A program made the position numbers and the translations under genes. From positions 1 to 6,760 of the forward strand of contig CAXUEL010000188.1 in the NCBI GenBank assembly GCA_964249915.1: DNA of 6,760 nucleotides, read 5' to 3'. Under the pieces are notes generated by a model. That model did no database searches. It had not been told where the DNA came from and was given only the letters and a program-made list of their open reading frames with translations. The stretch is from Lichenicola sp964249915. Its GTDB lineage: Bacteria > Pseudomonadota > Alphaproteobacteria > Acetobacterales > Acetobacteraceae. The stretch's first letter is position 1. Every line of letters begins with the position of its first letter. Shown here one piece after another: positions 1 to 5,057 of the stretch.

Positions 1-431
1 CGCTGGACCGGGTCGAGGCCGGGCTGCCGGCGCTGCGACGCGCGCTGCTCGACGACCCGGCCGCCTCCCGTCGCCTCGGCGGCTCGTCCCCTGGCAACCC
101 ATGGACCCGCTGTCGCGACCGCCTGGACCGCTGCCGCGGGGCGATCGACCTCGCCCGGCGACGGCTGGCGGAGACGGGGGGAGCGGTGCCGCTCCGGCCG
201 GCAGGACCGGCGGCGGGAACCGCGGAGGGGATCGGGATGGCAGGGTCGGTGCACGGGACGGTCTGGCACTGGGTGCGGCTGGAGGCGGGGCTGGTGTCGG
301 CGCTGCACGTCCACGATCCGGTATGGTCCTCCTGGTCGATGCTGGAGGAGCTGGCGCAGGAGCTCGCCGTCGAGGAGCTGCCGCTGCTGTGCGCGTCGCT
401 CGGGCTGTCCTCTCCCGGGGCCGACCAGTGA
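1..431 (+). CDS. [NiFe]-hydrogenase large-subunit-like protein (HyfG/NuoD-like), C-terminal part, lacking the metal-site cysteines
   Basis: The frame is open from base 3 to a TGA at 429-431 and gives the last 142 residues of a longer protein that begins outside the window. The final 65 residues follow the plan of group 4 hydrogenase large subunits: a glycine-rich turn, HWVRLEAG, a DPxW segment, a helix, and a closing ELPLLCASLGL. In active enzymes this end carries a DPCxxC motif that binds the NiFe centre; here it reads GLSSPGADQ with no cysteine. The usual E-x-x-RG before the HW segment is also absent (MAGSVHG). The next gene is the matching iron-sulfur subunit and overlaps by four bases. 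I infer a subunit of an energy-converting hydrogenase-related complex, acting on the cytoplasmic side of the membrane, that does not turn over H2. The substrate is unknown. Family assignment is fairly sure because of the neighbour; the first 75 visible residues are poorly conserved. Confidence 0.7.
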   Translation, partial: LDRVEAGLPALRRALLDDPAASRRLGGSSPGNPWTRCRDRLDRCRGAIDLARRRLAETGGAVPLRPAGPAAGTAEGIGMAGSVHGTVWHWVRLEAGLVSALHVHDPVWSSWSMLEELAQELAVEELPLLCASLGLSSPGADQ

Positions 432-946
432 GCGGGACCACGCTCCGGCCGGGACGGCACCCGCCGCTGTCGATGCTGCACCTCCAGGGCGGCGGCTGCG
501 GCGGCTGCGGGCTGGAGATCGCGGCGCTGCTGGCGGACGGGCGCCTCGATGCGGCCGGGCTGCTGGTGGTGGAGGCGCCGCGTCACGCCGACCTGATGCT
601 GGTGAGCGGCACCGTCGGCCGCAACCTCCTCGGCGCGGTCGAGGCGGCCTGGAACGCCATGGCCGAGCCGAGATGGCTGGTCGCGGTCGGCGCCTGCGCG
701 CTGGACGGCGGCCCGTTCCGGGACGGCTATGCCGTGGCCGGCGGCATCGGCGACCGCCTGCCGGTGTCGCTGGTCATCCCGGGCTGTCCGCCCTCGCCGG
801 ACGCGGTGCTGGCCGGCCTCTGCCTGCTCCTGGACGCGTTGCGCGGCACTCGGCCGCTCAGCCCGCCGCCGCCTCCGGCTCCTCCGGCACTTCCTCCTGC
901 AGCGCTTCCGCGTCCGCGCGCAGCCGGCGATGGCTCCGCAGGCTGA
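428..946 (+). CDS. NuoB/HyfI-like iron-sulfur subunit of a hydrogenase-4-type (Ehr-like) complex
   Basis: This 172-residue protein belongs to the NADH:ubiquinone oxidoreductase 20 kDa / [NiFe]-hydrogenase small-subunit family, which carries one 4Fe-4S cluster that passes electrons next to the large subunit. The four ligands are visible: C24 and C27 in GGGCGGCGLEI, C90 in VGACALDGG and C120 in PGCPPSP. The CxxC spacing is of hydrogenase type, where complex I NuoB has adjacent CC. The family signatures APRHADLMLVSGT and AMAEPRW are also present. I chose the GTG at 428 because it overlaps the upstream stop (GTGA) and leaves the usual short N-terminus; there is no strong ribosome binding site, which suggests translational coupling. 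An ATG at 473 is a less likely alternative that would leave only eight residues before C24. The last 30 or so residues are proline- and alanine-rich and lie across the end of pssA on the opposite strand, so they look like a read-through extension, not part of the fold. Confidence 0.88.
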   Translation: MSGTTLRPGRHPPLSMLHLQGGGCGGCGLEIAALLADGRLDAAGLLVVEAPRHADLMLVSGTVGRNLLGAVEAAWNAMAEPRWLVAVGACALDGGPFRDGYAVAGGIGDRLPVSLVIPGCPPSPDAVLAGLCLLLDALRGTRPLSPPPPPAPPALPPAALPRPRAAGDGSAG

Positions 947-1760
947 ACGGGATCATCACCGCGTAGATCAGCCCCGCCGCCGCCAGTGCGGTCCACGGGT
1001 CGGCGACCAGCACGGTGACGTAGAGCCCGACGCCGAGCATCAGCGGCAGCACCAGCTGTGCCGGCACCTTGAAGTTCTTGAAGCTCCACAGCGGCAGGGT
1101 GGACACGCTGAGCAGCGCCACCCCGATCAGGATCGGCGCCACCAGCAGCGGCTGCCGCGACAGGGTCAGCAGCCAGGGAAGCGCCAGCTTGTGCGCCTCC
1201 AGCCCGACGAACAGCGGGAACAAGGCGAGCCCGGCCGCGGCCGGCGCCGGCACGCCGGTGAAGAAGTTGTAGGCGTAGGCGTGCAGCGGCATCGCCTTGG
1301 GCGCGTCGTCGTCGGAGCCGGCGTTGAAGCGGGCCAGGCGCAGCGCGATGCACACCGCGTACAGGATGCAGGGCACGAAGCCGTAGCGGCCGCCGTCGCG
1401 CATCGCCCACAGGTACAGGATGAACGCCGGCGCCACGCCGAAGCACAGGAAGTCCGACAGGCTGTCGAACTCCGCGCCGAACCGGCTGGTGGCGCGCAGC
1501 AGGCGGGCGATCCGGCCGTCGAGCCCGTCGATGAAGCCGGCGATCACCAGCGCCACCGCCGCCTCGCCGAAGCCGCCGGTGATGGCGGCGCGTATGCCGA
1601 CCAGGCCGGCGCACAGCCCGATCAGGGTCAGGATGTTGGGGATCAGCCGGTTGAAGGACTGCCCGCGGAAGCGCGGCCTGGTGCGGTCGCGCAACCGGCG
1701 CAGGCGGCGCACCCGCCGGGGGCGGCGTGGCGGCTCCGGCGCCCGCTCAAAGGCGGGCAA
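858..1760 (-). CDS. pssA: CDP-diacylglycerol--serine O-phosphatidyltransferase (phosphatidylserine synthase)
   Basis: PssA joins CDP-diacylglycerol and L-serine to give phosphatidylserine and CMP in the inner membrane, the step before decarboxylation to phosphatidylethanolamine. The 300-residue product has the complete CDP-alcohol phosphatidyltransferase motif: D81-G82-x2-A85-R86-x8-G95-x3-D99-x3-D103. Several hydrophobic segments follow (about 41-60, 66-78, 105-120, 170-187, 205-220, 236-272). The N-terminus is strongly basic, with about 13 arginines in residues 12-32, and the C-terminus is acidic. The start is a TTG that overlaps the end of psd by 14 bases; no in-frame ATG precedes the conserved NRLIPNILTL segment. 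A GTG at 1712 (codon 17) is an alternative but has no ribosome binding site. The gene follows psd in the same operon, the usual alphaproteobacterial order. Its 3' end overlaps the convergent iron-sulfur subunit gene. Function is secure; the start is less so. Confidence 0.95.
   Translation of the reverse strand: MPAFERAPEPPRRPRRVRRLRRLRDRTRPRFRGQSFNRLIPNILTLIGLCAGLVGIRAAITGGFGEAAVALVIAGFIDGLDGRIARLLRATSRFGAEFDSLSDFLCFGVAPAFILYLWAMRDGGRYGFVPCILYAVCIALRLARFNAGSDDDAPKAMPLHAYAYNFFTGVPAPAAAGLALFPLFVGLEAHKLALPWLLTLSRQPLLVAPILIGVALLSVSTLPLWSFKNFKVPAQLVLPLMLGVGLYVTVLVADPWTALAAAGLIYAVMIPFSLRSHRRLRADAEALQEEVPEEPEAAAG
1741..1758 (-). promoter_or_regulatory. Small hairpin at the psd-pssA junction
   Basis: On the minus-strand mRNA GCCCGC and GCGGGC form a perfect 6-bp stem around the six-base loop CTTTGA, whose last three bases are the psd stop codon. 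The 5' arm begins with the G of the pssA TTG start. The upstream purine stretch GGCGAGA is only a weak ribosome binding site. This arrangement could couple pssA translation to ribosomes that finish psd and open the stem. The pairing is seen directly; the role is inferred, and short GC stems arise easily at this base composition. Confidence 0.3.
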
Positions 1761-2427
1761 GCACGGTCTCGCCGCCGATCGTCGACTGGCCGACGCGCAC
1801 GATCGGCTCGACCCCGAGCGGAAGGTAGAGGTCGGTTCGGCTGCCGAAGCGGATCAGGCCGAAGCGCTCGCCGAGCGAGAAGAACGCGCCCTCCTTCGCC
1901 TGGCACAGGATGCGGCGGGCGATGTACCCGGCGATCTGCACCACCGCCATGGTGCGCCCGTCCGCCAGGCGCAGGGCCAGGGCGTTGCGCTCGTTCTTGT
2001 CGCTCGCCTTGTCCAGGCAGGCGTTGACGAACTGGCCCTTGTGGTAGGCGATCCGCGTGACCTCGGCGGCCGCCGGCATCCGGTTCACGTGCACGTCCAG
2101 CACCGACAGGAAGATCGCCACCCGCCAGCGCGGTTCCGGACCGAGTCCCAGCTCCAGCGGCGGGATCACGGTGGTCACCGACACGATCCTGCCGTCGGCG
2201 GGCGCCACCACGGCGCCGGGGAGCAGGGGCACCACCCGTTCCGGATCGCGGAAGAAGTAGAAGCAGAACGCCACGAACGACAGCGCCAGCACGCCGACCA
2301 CGCGGGAGGCGACGTAGGGCAGCAGCAGCCCGACCACCGCCACGGCCGCGCCGCCGACCAGGAACGGACGGCCGGCCGGATGCGGCGGCGCCAGCACCAG
2401 CTTCAGCGATTGGGTGAAGGACGACAT
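1747..2427 (-). CDS. psd: Phosphatidylserine decarboxylase proenzyme, short form
   Basis: Psd removes CO2 from phosphatidylserine to make phosphatidylethanolamine at the inner membrane. The 226-residue proenzyme is the usual size for the short bacterial form. Two hydrophobic stretches near the N-terminus (about 21-40 and 42-59) anchor it and are followed by the family sequence FFRDPER. Conserved sites include APADG (D78) and FLSVLDVHVNRMP (H113). Near the C-terminus RFGS gives the self-cleavage point G195/S196; S196 becomes the pyruvoyl group of a 31-residue alpha chain. The ATG at 2427 gives the family-typical N-terminus, although no clear Shine-Dalgarno sequence precedes it. It is the first gene of a minus-strand operon with pssA, and the two enzymes catalyse successive steps. 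Its upstream gap of 71 bp, shared with a divergent gene of unknown function, contains two palindromes. Confidence 0.96.
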   Translation of the reverse strand: MSSFTQSLKLVLAPPHPAGRPFLVGGAAVAVVGLLLPYVASRVVGVLALSFVAFCFYFFRDPERVVPLLPGAVVAPADGRIVSVTTVIPPLELGLGPEPRWRVAIFLSVLDVHVNRMPAAAEVTRIAYHKGQFVNACLDKASDKNERNALALRLADGRTMAVVQIAGYIARRILCQAKEGAFFSLGERFGLIRFGSRTDLYLPLGVEPIVRVGQSTIGGETVLARL

Positions 2428-2439
2428 CGGTGGCGGTTC

Positions 2440-2452
2440 ATGAAGGCTTCAT
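2440..2452. promoter_or_regulatory. Palindrome ATGAAG-G-CTTCAT upstream of psd
   Basis: This is a perfect inverted repeat of 6+1+6 bases, 13 to 25 bases upstream of the psd start and inside the gap shared with the divergent unknown gene. It overlaps a second small palindrome, TTCATGAA (2437-2444). It is relatively AT-rich compared with its surroundings. It could be a repressor site over the psd promoter or a stem in the psd leader. The symmetry is seen directly; the function is a guess. Confidence 0.35.
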
Positions 2453-2457
2453 CCTGT

Positions 2458-2474
2458 GCGGTCAAGCTGACCGC
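2458..2474. promoter_or_regulatory. Palindrome GCGGTCA-AGC-TGACCGC between psd and the divergent gene
   Basis: A perfect 7-bp inverted repeat with a 3-base spacer; beyond one mismatch two more bases pair on each side (2455-2477). Its centre is 20 bp from that of the neighbouring palindrome, about two helical turns, so proteins on both sites would face the same side of the DNA. The position in a short divergent gap fits an operator better than a terminator, since no gene ends here. No regulator gene that would bind it is recognisable nearby. Confidence 0.4.
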
Positions 2475-2484
2475 GCAACGGCGT

Positions 2485-2490
2485 GGAGGG
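2485..2490 (+). promoter_or_regulatory. Ribosome binding site GGAGGG that fixes the start at 2499
   Basis: GGAGGG is a near-perfect Shine-Dalgarno sequence ending 8 bases before the ATG at 2499. It argues against the in-frame GTG at 2430, which would run the protein back through both palindromes and has no such site. Confidence 0.75.
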
Positions 2491-2498
2491 CGGTTCTG

Positions 2499-2930
2499 AT
2501 GGGCGGGATCGGGGGACGGTCGCTCGGGTCGTTCAGCGTGGACGAGCTGGGGCGGATCTCGCTGCGGGACGGCGGGGCAGGCGGGTTCTGCTTCCGGTGG
2601 CGCGGCCGGGCGGTGGCGCTGCAGGTGCAGGGTGCCGGGTCCGGCTGCCGCATTCGACTCACCGCGCAGGCCGGGCGCGTGCCGAGCAGCGCGCTGGCGG
2701 CGGAGCGCCGTCCGGACGCGCTGCAGCTCGCCCGCCTGCTGGGCGACGCGCTGCCGGCGGGCTGGCGGATGCGGCTGCTGGCCGACCACCGGTTCGAGGT
2801 CGAGGCAGAGGAGGACCTGCCGGCACCCGCCCTGGTCGGCGAGCTGCTGGTGCCGGCGACGCGCTTCGCGATCCGGCTCGGACCCTATCTCGACCTGCTC
2901 GACGAGCACGGGGTGACGGCCGACGCCTGA
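2499..2930 (+). CDS. Hypothetical protein, 143 residues, divergent from psd
   Basis: I do not recognise this protein. A strong ribosome binding site and an ATG support translation, and third positions are GC-biased as in its neighbours. It has no signal peptide and no membrane segment. The first half is rich in glycine and short beta-like stretches (FCFRWRGRAVALQVQG, about 32-47); the second half alternates helix-like (ALQLARLLGDALPAG) and strand-like pieces and ends in a helix around GPYLDLLDEHG. This suggests a small alpha/beta cytoplasmic protein. No catalytic motif or paired cysteines are evident (C33 and C53 only). It stands alone on its strand: psd diverges from it across 71 bp and the methyltransferase gene converges on it with a 46-bp overlap. 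A single-gene unit next to phospholipid synthesis hints at nothing firm. Real gene likely; function unknown. Confidence 0.7.
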   Translation: MGGIGGRSLGSFSVDELGRISLRDGGAGGFCFRWRGRAVALQVQGAGSGCRIRLTAQAGRVPSSALAAERRPDALQLARLLGDALPAGWRMRLLADHRFEVEAEEDLPAPALVGELLVPATRFAIRLGPYLDLLDEHGVTADA

Positions 2931-3634
2931 GCAGCGGCCGGCCGGAACCGCAGCACGGTCCGCCGGCGCACCGCCGGGCGCATCTCGACCGGGACCGCGG
3001 CATACAGGTCCTTGACCGCCTCGACCACCAGCACCCCGGCCAGGCGCGGGGTGACGAACCGGCCGGCCGCCTCCAGCGCCGGACCGGCGCGCAGCAGCGG
3101 GCGGAGGTCGGCCGGCGGCCCGTACAGCGCCCCCTCCATCCGCTCGATCCGGAACAGGCTGCGGGCGAGCAGGCGCTCGATCCGTCCGGTGGAGCACGGC
3201 GCGCCGTCGGCGAACGGCGTGCTCTCGCTGTGCGCCCACAGGCCGGTGCGGTTGGCCACCACGATCAGCAGCCGCCCGTCGTCGCGCAGCGCCCGCCACG
3301 TCGCGCGCAGGGTGCGGGTGACGTGCGCCGCGTTCTCGATCGCGTGCACCATCAGCACGCGGTCGAAGGTTCCGTCCGCGAACGGCAGCGCGTCGTCCTG
3401 CACCAGGCAGGAGGCCTCGGGAGGCACCGGGCCGGCGCTGAGTGCCGCGTCGACGCAGCGTCGCAGCTGGCCGCGCCACAGCGACAGAAAGGGAGCGGTG
3501 TAGCCGAGCCCGAGCAGGTCCTGCCGGGACAGCTCGGGCCAGGCCGCCTGCAGCCGGCGGCGCAGCAGCGCCCCGACCATCCGGCCACGCGGGGTGCGGT
3601 AGAAGGCGGCCACGGCCTGGACGTCGTCGATCAT
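2885..3634 (-). CDS. Class I SAM-dependent methyltransferase (gloB-linked family)
   Basis: The 249-residue product looks like a Rossmann-fold methyltransferase of the type-11 group. Motif I, which holds the S-adenosylmethionine, is the short form DLLGLGYTAPFL (residues 39-50). An acidic turn plus VQDDALPFADGTFDRVLMVHAIENA around 78-102 covers motifs II-III, and LRDDGRLLIVVANR (117-129) is the following strand. The opening (AVAAFYRTPRGRM) is typical of a group of alphaproteobacterial proteins, often encoded beside gloB, whose substrate I do not know. The ATG at 3634 lies 38 bp from the divergent gloB start and has no good Shine-Dalgarno sequence. The last 16 residues are serine- and alanine-rich and overlap the end of the convergent unknown gene, so they are probably not part of the domain. 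Methyltransferase fold is fairly certain; substrate and any link to glyoxalase metabolism are not. Confidence 0.85.
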   Translation of the reverse strand: MIDDVQAVAAFYRTPRGRMVGALLRRRLQAAWPELSRQDLLGLGYTAPFLSLWRGQLRRCVDAALSAGPVPPEASCLVQDDALPFADGTFDRVLMVHAIENAAHVTRTLRATWRALRDDGRLLIVVANRTGLWAHSESTPFADGAPCSTGRIERLLARSLFRIERMEGALYGPPADLRPLLRAGPALEAAGRFVTPRLAGVLVVEAVKDLYAAVPVEMRPAVRRRTVLRFRPAAAQASAVTPCSSSRSR

Positions 3635-3648
3635 CGACCGGATATACC
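3618..3648 (+). promoter_or_regulatory. Candidate gloB promoter with a palindrome in its spacer
   Basis: TGGACG (3618-3623) and TATACC (3643-3648) resemble the -35 and -10 boxes of a sigma-70-type promoter (4 of 6 and 4 of 6 matches) but with a long 19-base spacer. Inside the spacer lies a perfect palindrome, GTCGAT-C-ATCGAC (3626-3638), that also covers the start codon of the divergent methyltransferase. A start of transcription near 3655 would leave a short leader holding the ribosome binding site at 3660. Weak evidence: the boxes are imperfect and the palindrome overlaps codons for Met-Ile-Asp-Asp. Confidence 0.25.
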
Positions 3649-3659
3649 ATGCAGCCGCC

Positions 3660-3665
3660 AGGAGG
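3660..3665 (+). promoter_or_regulatory. Ribosome binding site AGGAGG of gloB
   Basis: A perfect AGGAGG ends 7 bases before the ATG at 3673. It decides between this ATG and an in-frame ATG at 3649, which precedes the site and would add eight residues not expected in the family. Confidence 0.88.
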
Positions 3666-3672
3666 TTTGTTC

Positions 3673-4428
3673 ATGCCAGCCGATCCGTCCGCGACGCCGG
3701 GGGCGCTCGACGTCCGCCCGATCCCGATCCTGTCGGACAACTACGCCTGGAGGCTGCGCGACACTGCGGGCGGCGCGGTCGCGGTGGTCGATCCGGCCGA
3801 CGCGGCGGCGGTGATCGCGTGGCTGGAGCGGGACGGCGGCCGGCTCGACCTGGTGCTGCTGACGCACCATCACGACGACCACGTCGCCGGGGCGCTGGAG
3901 GTGGCGCGGCGGTTCGGCGCGCCCATCGCCGGGGCAGTGCTGGACCGGCACCGGCTGCCGCCGCTCGACCTGCCGCTGCGGGAGGGCGACCGCGTGTCGC
4001 TCGGCGCCACGTCCGGCCTGGTGATCGACACGCCGGGGCACACGCGCGGCCACATCTCGTTCTTCTTCGGCGAGGGCCCGGTGCTGTTCTGCGGCGACAC
4101 GCTGTTCAGCCTGGGCTGCGGACGGCTGCTGGAAGGCACGGCCGAGGAGATGTTCGGGAGCCTGCGCAAGCTGTCGGCGCTGCCGGACGACACCCTGGTG
4201 TGCTGCGGCCACGAATACACCGACAGCAATGCCCGGTTCGCGCTGACCGTGTTGCCGGACAACGCGCCGCTCCGGGAACGTGCGCAGGAGGTGGCGGCGC
4301 AGCGCGCGGCGGGAACTCCGACGGTGCCGACCCGTCTCGACCAGGAGCGTGCCGCCAACCCGTTCCTGCTCGCCCCAGACATCGCCAGCCTCGCCGCGTT
4401 GAGGTCCAGGAAAGACTCGTTCCGATGA
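3673..4428 (+). CDS. gloB: Hydroxyacylglutathione hydrolase (glyoxalase II)
   Basis: GloB hydrolyses S-D-lactoylglutathione to D-lactate and glutathione, the second step of methylglyoxal detoxification in the cytoplasm. The 251 residues match the family length. The N-terminal metallo-beta-lactamase domain has the binuclear metal motif THHHDDH (T64-H70; ligands H65, H67, D69, H70), then H123 in DTPGHT, D142 in CGDTLF and H180 in CGHEYT. The family stretch GCGRLLEGT (148-156) is present. The C-terminal glutathione-binding domain ends with VPTRLDQERAANPFL. The strong ribosome binding site fixes the start at 3673. A glutathione S-transferase gene follows with an ATGA overlap, so the two are co-translated. 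No glyoxalase I gene is in the window. The assignment is secure. Confidence 0.97.
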   Translation: MPADPSATPGALDVRPIPILSDNYAWRLRDTAGGAVAVVDPADAAAVIAWLERDGGRLDLVLLTHHHDDHVAGALEVARRFGAPIAGAVLDRHRLPPLDLPLREGDRVSLGATSGLVIDTPGHTRGHISFFFGEGPVLFCGDTLFSLGCGRLLEGTAEEMFGSLRKLSALPDDTLVCCGHEYTDSNARFALTVLPDNAPLRERAQEVAAQRAAGTPTVPTRLDQERAANPFLLAPDIASLAALRSRKDSFR

Positions 4429-5012
4429 AGCTGCTCTCGTCCAGTGCCAGCCCCTACGGCCGCAAGGTGCGCGCCTGCGCCGTCGCACTCGGCCTGGAGA
4501 ACCGGATCGAGGTAATCAACGTCGACGTCACGCAGGCGCCAAACGTCCTGGTGGACGCCAACCCGCTCGGCCGGGTTCCGACCCTGATCACCGCCGACGG
4601 CTTCGCGATCTTCGACAGCACGGTGATCTGCGAGTACCTGAACGGCATCGCCGAGGTGATCCCGATCATCCCGGCGTCGGGGGCGCAGCGCTGGCTGTGC
4701 CGCCGGCTGGAGGCGCTGGGAGACGGGCTGATGGACGCGGCGGTCGGGCGGCGCCAGCTGCTGGTCAACGGCGCCGGCCCCGAGCACGCACTGGTGCGCC
4801 GGCACAGGGAGGCGACCGGCCGCACCCTGGACTGGCTGGAGCGGGAGCCGCCGAGCCAGCACGTCGACGTCGGCACCATCTCCATCGCCTGCGCGCTCAG
4901 CTACCTCGACCTGCGCTTTGCCGACGAGGACTGGCGCCGGGAGCGGCCGAACCTCGCCGCCTGGTTCGACACCATCTCGGAGCACGTGTGCCTGAGCGGC
5001 ACCGCCTGCTGA
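4425..5012 (+). CDS. Glutathione S-transferase family protein
   Basis: The 195-residue protein has the two-domain glutathione S-transferase plan. The N-terminal thioredoxin-like half starts MKLLSSSASPYGRKVR, where a serine of SxSPYxRKVR commonly sits at the catalytic position. It continues with the glutathione-binding NPLGRVPTL (cis-proline P52) and FDSTVICEYL (S65 contacts the gamma-glutamyl group). The helical C-terminal half (about 85-185) has the typical VDVGTISIACALSYLDLRF and RPNLAAWFDTIS. Such proteins conjugate or reduce electrophiles with glutathione; the substrate here cannot be told. The ATG overlaps the gloB stop (ATGA), so it is the second gene of a glutathione-linked detoxification operon. 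The end reads EHVCLSGTAC where relatives usually have RPS followed by T-x-P, a small departure near the C-terminus. An inverted repeat follows six bases after the stop. Confidence 0.93.
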   Translation: MKLLSSSASPYGRKVRACAVALGLENRIEVINVDVTQAPNVLVDANPLGRVPTLITADGFAIFDSTVICEYLNGIAEVIPIIPASGAQRWLCRRLEALGDGLMDAAVGRRQLLVNGAGPEHALVRRHREATGRTLDWLEREPPSQHVDVGTISIACALSYLDLRFADEDWRRERPNLAAWFDTISEHVCLSGTAC

Positions 5013-5018
5013 GCCAGG

Positions 5019-5049
5019 CCGGCGCCCGCCCCGGATGGGAGGGCGCCGG
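5019..5049. terminator. Hairpin between convergent genes, probable bidirectional terminator
   Basis: CCGGCGCCC (5019-5027) pairs perfectly with GGGCGCCGG (5041-5049); after one mismatch three more C-G pairs close a five-base loop. It fills the 45-bp gap between the stop codons of the glutathione S-transferase and alcohol dehydrogenase genes, 6 and 8 bases from them. Neither side has a T-tract, so termination may be weak or need Rho; the hairpin may instead protect the mRNA ends. Confidence 0.6.
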
Positions 5050-5057
5050 GGAAACGC

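Noticed and set aside
101..427. Upstream extension of the iron-sulfur subunit frame to an ATG at 101
   Set aside because: It lies in the +2 frame of the large-subunit gene, is a glycine/arginine/alanine-rich shadow, and the family N-terminus starts close to the GTG at 428.
729..2499. Long plus-strand open frames of 432 and 359 codons opposite pssA and psd
   Set aside because: They are rich in Arg, Gln, His and Ala with no recognisable domains and lie antisense to two clearly identified enzymes; high GC makes stops rare in such frames.
2935..2944. CGGCCGGCCG palindrome as a terminator
   Set aside because: It is self-complementary without a loop, lies inside the methyltransferase coding region, and has no T-tract.
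2403..3740. 445-codon minus-strand frame across the unknown gene and the methyltransferase
   Set aside because: Arg/Pro/Ala-rich shadow in another frame of the methyltransferase and antisense to the unknown gene; no domain is visible.
3631..4985. Minus-strand frames of 285 and 371 codons opposite gloB and the glutathione S-transferase gene
   Set aside because: Both lie antisense to secure genes and show only composition-driven sequence.
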